Shown piece by piece: positions 10,569 through 19,155 of a stretch of 64,000 nt of DNA. Position 1 is the first letter of the stretch, and each line of letters begins with the position of its first letter. The position numbers were made by a program, and so were the translations under genes. Origin of the DNA: Arion vulgaris (lineage: Eukaryota > Mollusca > Gastropoda > Stylommatophora > Arionidae); contig CM036767.1 of assembly GCA_020796225.1 (NCBI GenBank), forward strand, positions 10,651,927-10,715,926, in the 5' to 3' direction. The notes below the pieces were generated by a model. The model was given only the letters and a program-made list of their open reading frames with translations, ran no database searches and was not told where the DNA came from.

Positions 10569-11937
10569 TAATAATAATGTTCGTCAATCAAATATGATTA
10601 TAACCACAAAGTTACTTCATCCAACAAACAAAATGTAATATCAGTCAACTGACACGTAGGTGACTTGTCAGTCCGATGCGTGCCTTGAAGAGTCGTGGAC
10701 AGTGTGGGCATGAGATTGTTGCTAGTCTGGGACTCGTGTGCACTGGCCTTTCTCTTTTGTCTACGCAGTACTGATGCTGCTTGACGTGCTGCCCACATGA
10801 TTTTGAACCCTTTCGTAGGAGTGAACGCCAAGATGTTCGGTCACGTGCAGCTTTTTCCCAGGTATCAATCTTGATTTCGAAGGATTTTAGAGAGGACTTA
10901 AGCGTGTCTTTGAATCTCTTCTTTTGGCCCCATCGGGAGCGTTTGCCACTCGACATTTCACTGTAGAATAATATCTTTGGCATCCTGTGATCAGGCATGC
11001 GGACGAGATGTCCAGCCCAGCGAAGTTGGTGTTTCATAAGTATGGTGTTAATACTGGGAATACCCGCTCTGTCAAGAACAGTGGTATCTGGGATCTTGTC
11101 TTGCCACTTCCTTTCCTTTGCGTTCCAGGCCTAGACTGATGGACCAACTTTATCATGAATTTTACTGTTGTTTTTAGGGACTCCGTTCCTCCGTACAGCT
11201 TTCATGAAGCTCTGTGTGTTGTGGCCACGACTCTTTCCTTATACCTGCTAACCGTTGACAGTCTTGCAGGACATGTTCTGCCGTCATGTCTGCCATTTTG
11301 CAGGGACACAGGCTAGTTGTGCCAATTTTAAATTTATGGAACATGTGGGCTCTGAGCTTGTTGTGTCCGGTACGGAGGCGCAGTATGGCAACTTGTTCAC
11401 TTCGAGAGAGACCATAGTATCCGTCACTGGCTGTGTGCTGAGGGTGGTCTTTTGTCCATTTGCTTCTATAGTGCGAACCGATGGTTGTTTTGACTTCCTC
11501 ATAACCGATCTCGAGATCAGTCTGAGGTAGTCGCCCGCCCTCTTTGGCTAGCTTGTCGGCTGCTTCGTTTCCCTAACGTTGCAGTGTGACGGTATCCACT
11601 GGATGACGGTGCGTTTGAGTGAACTCGTTAGTTCAGCGAGGGACGTTTTGAGCTCATTTATCTCTGTTTTGCCAACGCATTTGAGTGCCGTGATGACCGA
11701 TAGAGCATCGGTGAATATCACGACCTTGTTGCGTGTAGTGCTTCTTCTCTCCAAGATCATTTCGGCCGCCTCTTTGATTGCCTCTGCCTGGTCTTGCCAC
11801 TTGATTTTCAGCAGCTTTCTTAGACAATTTGTGTGAAAATGGTTCAGCTTCTTAGCATGGCGGGTGTAAACAGTCCATGTCTCGCTGGCATATAGCAGCT
11901 CTGTATACAATTAGCTTGGTCTGAAGATTGATACCAC
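10569..11937 (-). mobile_element. LINE-b insertion inside LINE-d, with an insertion of its own
   Basis: Flanked by TCACAAAAATAA (10557-10568) and TCACAAAAAATAA (11938-11950). The minus strand reads LLYASETWTVYTRHAKKLNH, CLRKLLKIKWQD (then a 0.68 kb interruption), KIPDTTVLDRAGIPSINTIL, LRWAGHLVRM, TWEKAARDRTSWRSLLRKG and a finger-like ISCPHCPRLFKARIGLTSHL. Five-prime truncated; the 3' end is an (ATT)n run. It is a relic, with no start or RT core. Confidence 0.85.
11110..11790 (-). mobile_element. RNase H LINE tail inserted in LINE-b (R1)
   Basis: A perfect 12-base repeat GTCTTGCCACTT at 11098-11109 and 11791-11802 flanks it and splits the LINE-b codons for K-W-Q-D. The minus strand encodes RNase H-like NKVVIFTDALSVITALKCVG and RTVIQWIPSHCNVRE, and a C-terminal 'KLAQLACVPAKWQT' region. 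R2 (12560-13504) is the same family. Confidence 0.88.
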
Positions 11938-12491
11938 TCACAAAAAATAACTACATGTGAAATGCGTTGCCTGCGAAAAGTTACCAATAACACAAGAAAA
12001 GACAGAATCACCAACATCAGCATAAGAAAGAAAGTTGGCACAAAACCGTGCTTGAATTACATAGATAAACAAAGAATGAAGTGGTTTGGCCACTTAATAA
12101 GAATGCATCCAAACTCCACAGTATACGAGTCTTCTACAACAGAACATCGGGAAAGAAGGCAAGAGGAAGACCACGGAAAAGATGGTTAGATGGCGTAGCA
12201 GAATCATGTGAAAGAGCAAAGATAACAATCACACAAGCCACCAGAACAGCGCAAGACAAAAACAGAAAACCACGACACTGGGCAACAACCCGGTAGCAGT
12301 GTGACGACAAAAGAAGAAGAATGTTGAAAGAATGTGTTGTACAATGCTCTTTTAGTGTTCATGGTAACATGTTGTGATCTCGTACATAACCAACATACAA
12401 CTACAATCAAACGTAAACGACACAGACTCACCTCTGCTTTGTTATATATTTTAACTTCATTAAATAAAAAGGGGTGTTTCAGTTTGGAATA

Positions 12492-12555
12492 TCTTCATTT
12501 CTTCTTCTACTTCCAACGCTCAATATCAAGCACTTGTTAACTACTCTTTGTATGT
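12492..12555 (-). repeat. SINE family B, 3' tail only
   Basis: TTTCTTCTTCTACTTCCAACG followed by 'ctcaatatcaagcacttgttaactactctttgta'. Lies just left of R2. Confidence 0.55.
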
Positions 12556-12559
12556 GGGT

Positions 12560-13504
12560 ACTCCAGGAAAGTACTCCCAAAAACTATCATGCTGAGACGG
12601 AAGCACTAAAAGTAGTTGTAGAAATGACCCTAGGAAAGCAGCGCCGACACAACAAAGTAGTGGTATTCACGGACGCCCAGTCGAACGGCCGTCAAAGCAT
12701 TCAAAAGCTCAATCGCGGGCTTTCTTCTTCTTTACGACCAATTTTAATCACTCTTTGTGATATGTTTGATCTTTGCCAAGAACGTGTATATGTTGCACAT
12801 TGCTTTGGTAGGCCCCTAAACGCATAGACTTCTACACGTTTAGGACACATGCATCCGATTTCAGCCAAACCTCCTTAGTCGCCTCTTACGACATGCATGG
12901 CAGGTAACAGTGGTTCTATTCTTTACACCCCAAATTTGGGCCCCGGTAACCACTCGGGCGGGCACGGAGCTAAACGAGTTAAAAACGATCATCGGAGTAC
13001 TAACAAACTCATTCAAACGCACAGTCATACAGTGGATCCCATCACACTGCAATATAAGGGAAAACGAAGAGGCAGACAGGCTAGCAAAGGCAGGAGAGCG
13101 ACTGCCGCAGACTGATTACGAAATCAGCTACGAGGAGGCTAAAACAACAATCGGATTGCGATACAGAGAAAAGTGGTTGCAAGACCACCCTCAACACAGT
13201 GCCAAAGATGGGTACTATGGTCTGTCCCGTAGCAAACAAGTTATCATATTTCGCCTCCGTACCAGCCATAACAGACTCTGATACCAGCTGTATAACACAT
13301 TTAAAATCGGCACAACTAGCCTGTGCCACTGCGAGCAGGCGGACATGACGGTAGAGCACTTACTGCAAGACTGCCCAATGCTAGCAGGCCTGAAAAACGA
13401 AACCTGGTCGGAAAATATCGAATTAAATGAGAAGCTGTACAGAGGGACGGGAGTCCCTAATAACAACAGCAGAATTCATGCGGAAATCTGGTACATCAGT
13501 TAAG
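12560..13504 (+). pseudogene. RNase H LINE tail R2, split by SINE A3
   Basis: Reads AETEALKVVVEMTLGKQRRH and NKVVVFTDAQSN before the SINE, then ELNELKTIIGVLTNSFKRTV, IQWIPSHCNIRENEEADRLA (RNase H), VIIFRLRTSHN, then TTSLCHCEQADMTVEHLLQD (C-X-C...H...C tail) to a stop near 13503. The RNase H 'TD' and 'SHC.I..NE.AD' motifs are present. One frame break lies near 13280. Confidence 0.88.
12722..12960 (-). repeat. SINE family A copy A3, inserted in R2
   Basis: Complete: (TTC) tail at 12722, core TCGCCTCTTACGACATGCAT, palindrome CCCAAATTTGGG and head CCACTCGGGCG. GCGGGC-like repeats at the edges may be a short target-site duplication. Confidence 0.88.
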
Positions 13505-13507
13505 GGG

Positions 13508-13757
13508 TCGCCCCAGTGGTTACGGGGCCCAAAATTGGGGTGTAAAGAATAGAGCCACTGTTACCTGCCACGCATGTCGTAAGAAGCGACTAAGGAGGTT
13601 TGGCTAAAATCGGATGCACGTGTCCTAAACATGTAGAAGTCTATACGTTTTGGGGCCTACCAAACGAATGTGCAACGTATACACGTTCTTGGCAAAGATC
13701 AAACACATCACAAAGAGTGATTAAAATTGTTCGTAAAGAACGAACGCAAAGAAGAAG
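13508..13757 (+). repeat. SINE family A copy A4
   Basis: Complete copy directly after the R2 stop; head CCCCAGTGGTTACGGGGCCC, core, tail ACGCAAAGAAGAAG. Confidence 0.88.
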
Positions 13758-13784
13758 TCTAAGCGTTGATCGCAAGAGAGAGAT

Positions 13785-14066
13785 TTTAACATCAGCCAAA
13801 AGAGAACCGCAGTTGTTAGTAAACTCACTTCTAGTGCATGTTATCCGATGTTAAATTCCACAGAGAGAGTTGAATAATGTTCCCTATCGTTACGGCTCCC
13901 AGGTCGACCCAGCCTCAGTTGGGTACTAGAAAAAGCACTGGGAAGTAGAAGGCAGCCGGCGTTATGTTGATCACATCCCCATTCGTGTACCAAAGGTCAG
14001 TGACAAATACAGGCCTAACACCGTATTAACCAATATACCTGGAGGTATGAAAAAGGCTCCTCTCTA
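13785..14066 (+). repeat. SINE family G copy G2
   Basis: Degenerate head (CCGCAGTTGTTAGTAAACTC). Strong body match to G1: CCCAGGTCGACCCAGCCTCA, 'gccggcgttatgttgatcacat', 'aatacaggcctaacaccgtatt'. Confidence 0.8.
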
Positions 14067-14077
14067 TGACCTAACTA

Positions 14078-14460
14078 AATAGTATATGTATATATAGTAT
14101 ATAGTATAGTAAATAGTATATAGTATATAAATAGTAACAAATATATATAGTATATAAATGGATATAGTATATATATGTATATATATAGTAAATGTATATA
14201 GTATATAAAATAGTATATAGTATAGTAATATATATAGTATATAATAGTATATAGTTATAAAATAAAAACAATGATATATATATTTAAATATTATATAGTA
14301 AATAAGTCTATAGTAAGTAATAGTCATTAGTATAGTAAAAGCACTGATATAAATAATATATAAGTTGATAATCATTCTGTAAAAATCAAGTGTAAAATAT
14401 AGATGTAAATACATATAAGTCAAATATACATAGTATAGTAATGAATAGTATGAAAAAGGT
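14078..14460. repeat. AT-rich TATATAGTA simple repeat
   Basis: Irregular TATATAGTA/TATAGTAAATAG repetition. Long Tyr/Ile-rich open frames on the minus strand are by-products of the repeat. Confidence 0.9.
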
Positions 14461-14861
14461 TCAACTTCTATGACTAAAGTTTGTATATATAGTTTTTGAA
14501 CGTTTCAGAAATATATGAGTAAATAGTAAACTAATTCTTCCTTTGCCAGTTCTTAACCACATGACAATAATCTTGAGGGATATTTTCTTATGTTTGCTCT
14601 CATGACAAAATAATGAAGGAATACGTGTAGACATTTGCTATATCATTCCAGATTACAGTTAACAACAAAACAACAAACTGTATTTAGTATCATTTCAAGT
14701 TCTAAATAACAATAAACTAATATAAACAAGCATTTCAATATAAACATTTTCAACATAAATACAATCTGAAATCATTCTGATAACAACAAGACTGTTCAAA
14801 TCTAGTGTAACACATACAAGATCAAAGAACATATATTCTAAGTGTGTGTGTTTCAACTTCA
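14461..14861. other. No recognisable feature
   Basis: AT-rich sequence with A-rich runs; nothing supported. Confidence 0.5.
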
Positions 14862-14910
14862 TCACTGAGCAACTTGTCTGAACGCTTCATATCGACACTT
14901 GTAAACCCTT

Positions 14911-15136
14911 CTTTCTTCTTTGGTTCGTTCTTACACCAATTTTAATCACTTGTGATATGTTTGATCTTGCCAGAACTGTATACGTTGCACATTGGTTTGG
15001 TAGGCCCTAAACTTCTACAGTTAGGACACGTGCATCCGATTTCAGCCAAACATCCTTAGTCGCCTCTTACGACATGCATGGCATGTAACAGTGGTTCTAT
15101 TCTTTACACCACAAATTTGGGCCCGTAACACTCGGC
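14911..15136 (-). repeat. SINE family A copy A5
   Basis: Complete copy; a family B tail fragment (AACGCTTCATATCGACACTT) lies just left at 14872-14908. Confidence 0.85.
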
Positions 15137-15144
15137 GAGCACTC

Positions 15145-15328
15145 TTCTGATCTGAATGTGATCTGAGACTAAGAGCAAGTGTGCATTGTCCAGTTATGCC
15201 CTACAAGAGGCCAGCATCCGATTTCTGCAAGCTTATTACTATGTAGATTCTACTCGTCAAGGCATGCCTTGTAGGTTGCAGTGCTAATATTCTTTGCTCC
15301 CCTCGAGCCCGGCAACACACAGTTGACT
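15145..15328 (-). repeat. SINE family B copy B5, tail missing
   Basis: GATCTGAGACTAAGAGC, TGCCCTACAAGAGGCCAGC and a degenerate core; head AGCCCGGCAACACACAG. Confidence 0.8.
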
Positions 15329-15574
15329 GACAAACTAAAGACACACAAAAAAACAGACTGGCTGGCAAATTTAGTAAACACATACAAGATCAAAGAACAT
15401 ATTCTAGTTCTAAGTTTATGTATCAACTTTCTTACTGAGCAACTAAAGACAAATGTGGAAGTTTCATTAAACTTAGACAGATGTGAATGTGAGTCAACAA
15501 ATAAATACACACAATTTTCTTAACAAACGAGATTGAAGCTGACTATACAATCCTCAATCATCTCTCTCCCTCTT

Positions 15575-15960
15575 GATTAATTGATAGGACCATCATCATT
15601 GCACTTTGGTGAATAACCATGTATACTTCTTTACACAGGAAGATTTCAGCAGCAGTGCCAGAACTCCATAGCACCGGCGAGGGTCCCTGATGTCATTTTG
15701 AAGACAGTGAAGATATTTATGTAGGAATATTATTTTTAATCTTTTCTAATTAATTTAGTCTAGGCAGCAGCTTTCCAGCCTGCTCTTCTCGATTTTGAAC
15801 TGCCACTGGTTCTTTTACGTACTCAAATTGAAGAATGGGACTATGTTTTATCTCCGATAGGACTAGGAACTCAATCTCACCTACACTGAGATCAGGAATC
15901 TCTGGAAAATATCCAGATGGCTCCACGAGGGGATTGAACCTGGTAACTTTGTCACAACGG
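15575..15960 (-). repeat. SINE-like family J copy J2
   Basis: Minus strand: B-box-like GGTTCAATCCCCTCGTGG at the right end. Then the CCGTCTCCGATAG segment, 'agactggaaagc', a GGTGCTATGGAG segment and an end near TTGATAGGACCATCATCATT. About 385 bp. Matches 38733-39093. Confidence 0.75.
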
Positions 15961-15969
15961 AAACACCTA

Positions 15970-16562
15970 ACCTCTACGCATCTGTTCTCTCTCTCTTTAT
16001 CTGTTCTCTCTCTCTTTATCTGTTATAGAGATAAGCTTGAAGCTGACTATATCCTCAATCATTTCTCTCTCTTTATCTGTTAGATGCTTGAAGCTGACAT
16101 ATCCTCAAATTCCTCTCATTTATCGTATAAGAAACTTAACACATATAATCAATCATTTCTCTCTCTCTTCATCTGGTCTCTCTCTTTATCTGTTATAGAG
16201 ATAAGCTTGAAGCTGACTTATACAATCCTCAATCATTTCTCTCTCTCTCTTCATCTGTTATAGAGATAAGCTTGAAGCTGACTTATACAATCCTCAATCA
16301 TCTCTCTCTCTTCATCTGGTCTCTCTTTATCTGTTATAGAGATAAGCTTGAAACTGACTTATACAATCCTCAATCATTTCTCTCTCTCTCTTCATCTGGT
16401 CTCTCTCTCTTTATCTGTTATAGAGATAAGCTTGAAACTGACTTATACAATCCTCAATCATTTCTCTCTCTTCATCTGGTCTCTCTCTTTATCTGTTATA
16501 GAGATAAGCTTGAAGCTGACTTATACAATCCTCAATCATTTCTCTCTCTTCATCTGGTCTAG
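15970..16562. repeat. Minisatellite of about 80-97 bp with embedded CT tracts
   Basis: Unit: TTATAGAGATAAGCTTGAAG, CTGACTTATACAATCCTCAA, TCATTTCTCTCTC, TTCATCTGGTCTCTCT. About six copies. A stray copy near 15530 lies across SINE J2, which may have inserted into the array. Confidence 0.9.
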
Positions 16563-16984
16563 ATTCTGTACATCTAGCTACCCTGGTCAAATAGCAAGCA
16601 ACAATTATCAAAGAAACAACAAAACAATCTGCTAACATTAATCACAATTCTGCAGATTCTGAGAGCCGTTACTAGAAAAACAAACCAAAAAATTGATAAA
16701 AACAACAAACCCAAGGAAATATTACTAAATTATTAGCAAAGGGAATCAACAGTTGTAGAGGAAAACGTTTTGTGTTTTTTTTAAAGGGAAACAAAGAAAA
16801 TATATATGAATAAAAATCTACAACGGACTCAATGCTATGCAACAAGTAACAAATGATGGTGGTCATTTTGATAAATTTGTACAAGTGACATGAAATTTGA
16901 GATATTTACAATACAAACATGCAAGGACATGAAGTGATAACCAGCTTATACATATCTTATGTTGGCTGGAAGTTGCATTATATT
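16563..16984. other. No recognisable feature
   Basis: AT-rich sequence with an oligo-T run near 16772; nothing supported. Confidence 0.5.
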
Positions 16985-17405
16985 GATGGGCTTTCATACT
17001 AAGGATGAAGTCTGGGCTTTCATACTACGGATGAAGTCTGGGCTTTCATTCTACGGATGAAGTCTGGGCTTTCATACTACGGATGAAGTCTGGGCTTTCA
17101 TACTAAGGATCTTCACCTTCTTTTTGGAACGCTCCATATCGACCACTTGTTAAACCGCTCTTTGTATCTTGTATGTGATCTGAGCATAAGTGTGATTGCA
17201 CATTGAGTAAGTTATGCGTCTACAACTTAGGCCCCTACATCCTACTTCTGTGATGCTCTAGGGTAGCTTCCCTATGCCCCTACCTTAGTCGCCTCTATGA
17301 CATGCCTTGTAGGTCACAGTGTTAGTATTATTTGCTCTCCTTGTGGATCCAACAACACATGGGCGCATACTAAGGATAAATTGTGGGCTTTCATAATAAG
17401 GATGA
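16985..17405. repeat. 26-bp minisatellite split by SINE B6
   Basis: Unit GGGCTTTCATACTACGGATG followed by AAGTCT, about five copies left of the SINE and one or two right of it. Confidence 0.9.
17111..17365 (-). repeat. SINE family B copy B6
   Basis: Complete. A perfect 12-base repeat CATACTAAGGAT at 17099-17110 and 17366-17377 flanks it; the target is the 26-bp minisatellite. Confidence 0.9.
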
Positions 17406-17597
17406 AACTAGTCACAGAGAGATGAAGTGTCTACGCAGAATGCGGGAGTATACAGAAGAAACTAGTCAGTGACAGAGATGAAGTGTTTAAACAGAATGCT
17501 GGAAGTATCAAGAAGAGACTAGTCACGACAGAGATGAAGTGTTTAAACAGAATGCTGGAAGTATCAAGAAGAAACTAGTCACGACAGAGACGAAGTT
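17396..17597 (+). repeat. 56-60 bp array made from LINE-a coding sequence
   Basis: Unit AACTAGTCACGACAGAGATG, AAGTGTTTAAACAGAATGCT, GGAAGTATCAAGAAG, three to four copies. It translates as K-L-V-T-T-E-M-K-C-L-N-R-M-L-E-V-S-R, the conserved post-RT block of LINE-a. Confidence 0.85.
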
Positions 17598-17790
17598 CAT
17601 GAACCGTTGGTCCTAACAATGTATTCCTAAACCATCAAACTAGAAAGGCAGTAAAACTCCCAACAAGTGCAAGTAAACGATGCCAGCATGTTGTTAACCT
17701 CCATCATGAACCGTTGGGCCTAACACTGTATTTCTAAACCATCAAACTAGAAAGGCAGTAAAACTTCCCACAAATGCAAGTATTCCTAGT
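17598..17790. repeat. Two-copy direct repeat, period 107 bp
   Basis: CATGAACCGTTGG...CTAGAAAGGCAGTAAAACT occurs at 17598 and 17705 with few differences. Confidence 0.85.
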
Positions 17791-18505
17791 CCACATTGTA
17801 AAAGAACATTTCAAGCTCACTTCTGGCTCACTAGTCATCTACGCACACACAGACAAACATAATGCAACTACATTCCCTTGAATGAAAATTGACATCATCA
17901 TCATCATCCGTGATGGACAAGCACCATCATCACCTGTGATGTACGAGCACCATCATTCCTCAACCTACCTTATGATACGAAAACGATTTTACTCACTTGA
18001 CAACTCACATATACATACATATATGTACACACACATATATATTCTTAACTAATGAATGAATACATGTGCTTTAAATTATTACCAAAATAAATGGAACAAT
18101 GGCGTTATATAGTGATAGAAACCTCATCAAAGTGTAAAAATAATATATATCTTAGAAATTGGGGAATGAACACAAAAATATGATTTTACAATGTGATAAA
18201 CCAACAGAAAATGTGTGAGTTTAGGTGGCGCTGATTCAACAGATAACATGATATATATATATCAATTCAGGGGTGAGTGAATGAACATGATAAATTATAG
18301 AAGAACGTGGTGAATGAACATGACTTCACGGATGAGTGAACAAACATGATAAATTATAGAAGAAAGTGGTGAATTAACATAAAATGATAGCAGACAAAGG
18401 TGAACATGTTGTTGTTATGGAACCCCCCCAGGATTTAAGGATTTTAACCCTTTTTCCTATACTTGAGTGGGGGAGAGTACTTAGCTTTCTTGCAGACACA
18501 AAAAG
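17791..18505. other. No gene; weak short repeats
   Basis: CATCAT and CACCATCAT runs near 17890-17960, and two or three loose copies of 'gtgaatgaacatgataaattatagaagaa' at 18270-18370. Nothing coding. Confidence 0.55.
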
Positions 18506-18507
18506 AA

Positions 18508-18712
18508 GTCTAAAGTCGAAGGATTGACTTCATTGCACTGGGTTTTACCCCATAAGCCCAGTCCTCTCCGTAGAAAAGGCACACCATCAGCAGAGAGTAC
18601 GGCACAAAGCACAAACTCGTAACTACAGCAACAATGATAGGGTTTCGGAATAAAATACATGAGTCAACAGAACATCGCAGTTTAGATTTGAACCCATGAC
18701 CTTCGAAACGCG
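18508..18712 (-). repeat. SINE family E copy E1, head damaged
   Basis: GGATTGACTTCATTGCACTG, 'ttttaccccataagcccagtcct', 'atttgaacccatgaccttcgaaacg'. The A-box end is replaced by other sequence. Confidence 0.75.
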
Positions 18713-18721
18713 AGGAGAGCT

Positions 18722-18975
18722 GCAAGAATATAGGGGCTAGAGTACTTGCTTCATAGGTTTATGGTCCCAGGATCAAATCTCCCAGTTGAAGTGTGATTCT
18801 TTCCCAACCACAATAATTCTTAGGTTGATTCAATTTCAAATGGGCACATTACTTCTGAAGTCGGAGTTAGCCACAAAAACCTTCGTCTCAGACCCAGAAG
18901 CCTCCCAACAACTCTAGGTGTGCAGTGCTATGATTAGTGTTGTGGAAACCCCTACACAAGTAGAGTCTAAAGAAG
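18722..18975 (+). repeat. SINE-like family H copy H1
   Basis: A-box-like GGGCTAGAGTACTTGCTTCA and B-box-like AGGATCAAATCTC, then 'ctctaggtgtgcagtgctatgattagtg'. The last part recurs at 63016-63125. Confidence 0.55.
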
Positions 18976-19089
18976 TGAGCATAAACCATGATAAACAGAA
19001 ATGAGTGAATAAACATAAAACATGATAAATGATATCAGGAAGGAGTGAATCAAACTAATCTCAAACTTATCCCTGCTTTTTCAAAATGA

Positions 19090-19155
19090 TCATGCTGATT
19101 CCAAAACTTCTATCACCTTTGTGATACCATTAACATCTGTGCTGCCAAAAGCCGT
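19090..19155 (-). CDS. WAPL: WAPL exon 15 (last), with stop codon
   Basis: Acceptor GGTTCACAG at 19156-19164. Encodes [20 protein letters not shown], then A and TGA at 19090-19092. The vertebrate C terminus has the same shape (G-T-T-G-Q..I.RVIEYLE). Phase 0 entry fits exon 14. No poly(A) signal was assigned. Confidence 0.92.
   Translation of the reverse strand, partial: TAFGSTDVNGITKVIEVLESA

Larger units (their letters stand above)
10470..12318 (+). pseudogene. LINE-d relic, split by a nested insertion
   Basis: The first piece (10470-10568) encodes NAKQQMINSIFIPTLCYQSQ and TWTLNKAQSQK. The second (11951-12318) continues with [52 protein letters not shown] and AQDKNRKPRHWATTR, ending at stop and CGACAAAAGAAGAAGAA. 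The coding order is unbroken across the gap, so 10569-11937 was inserted into an existing copy. Confidence 0.85.

Noticed and set aside
14064..14423. Long Tyr/Ile-rich ORFs on the minus strand as a membrane protein or mitochondrial insert
   Set aside because: They are translations of a TATATAGTA simple repeat.
16272..16635. Repetitive ORF (SLFICYRDKLE repeats) as a secreted repeat protein
   Set aside because: Produced by the CT-rich minisatellite; no start context, splice sites or homologues.
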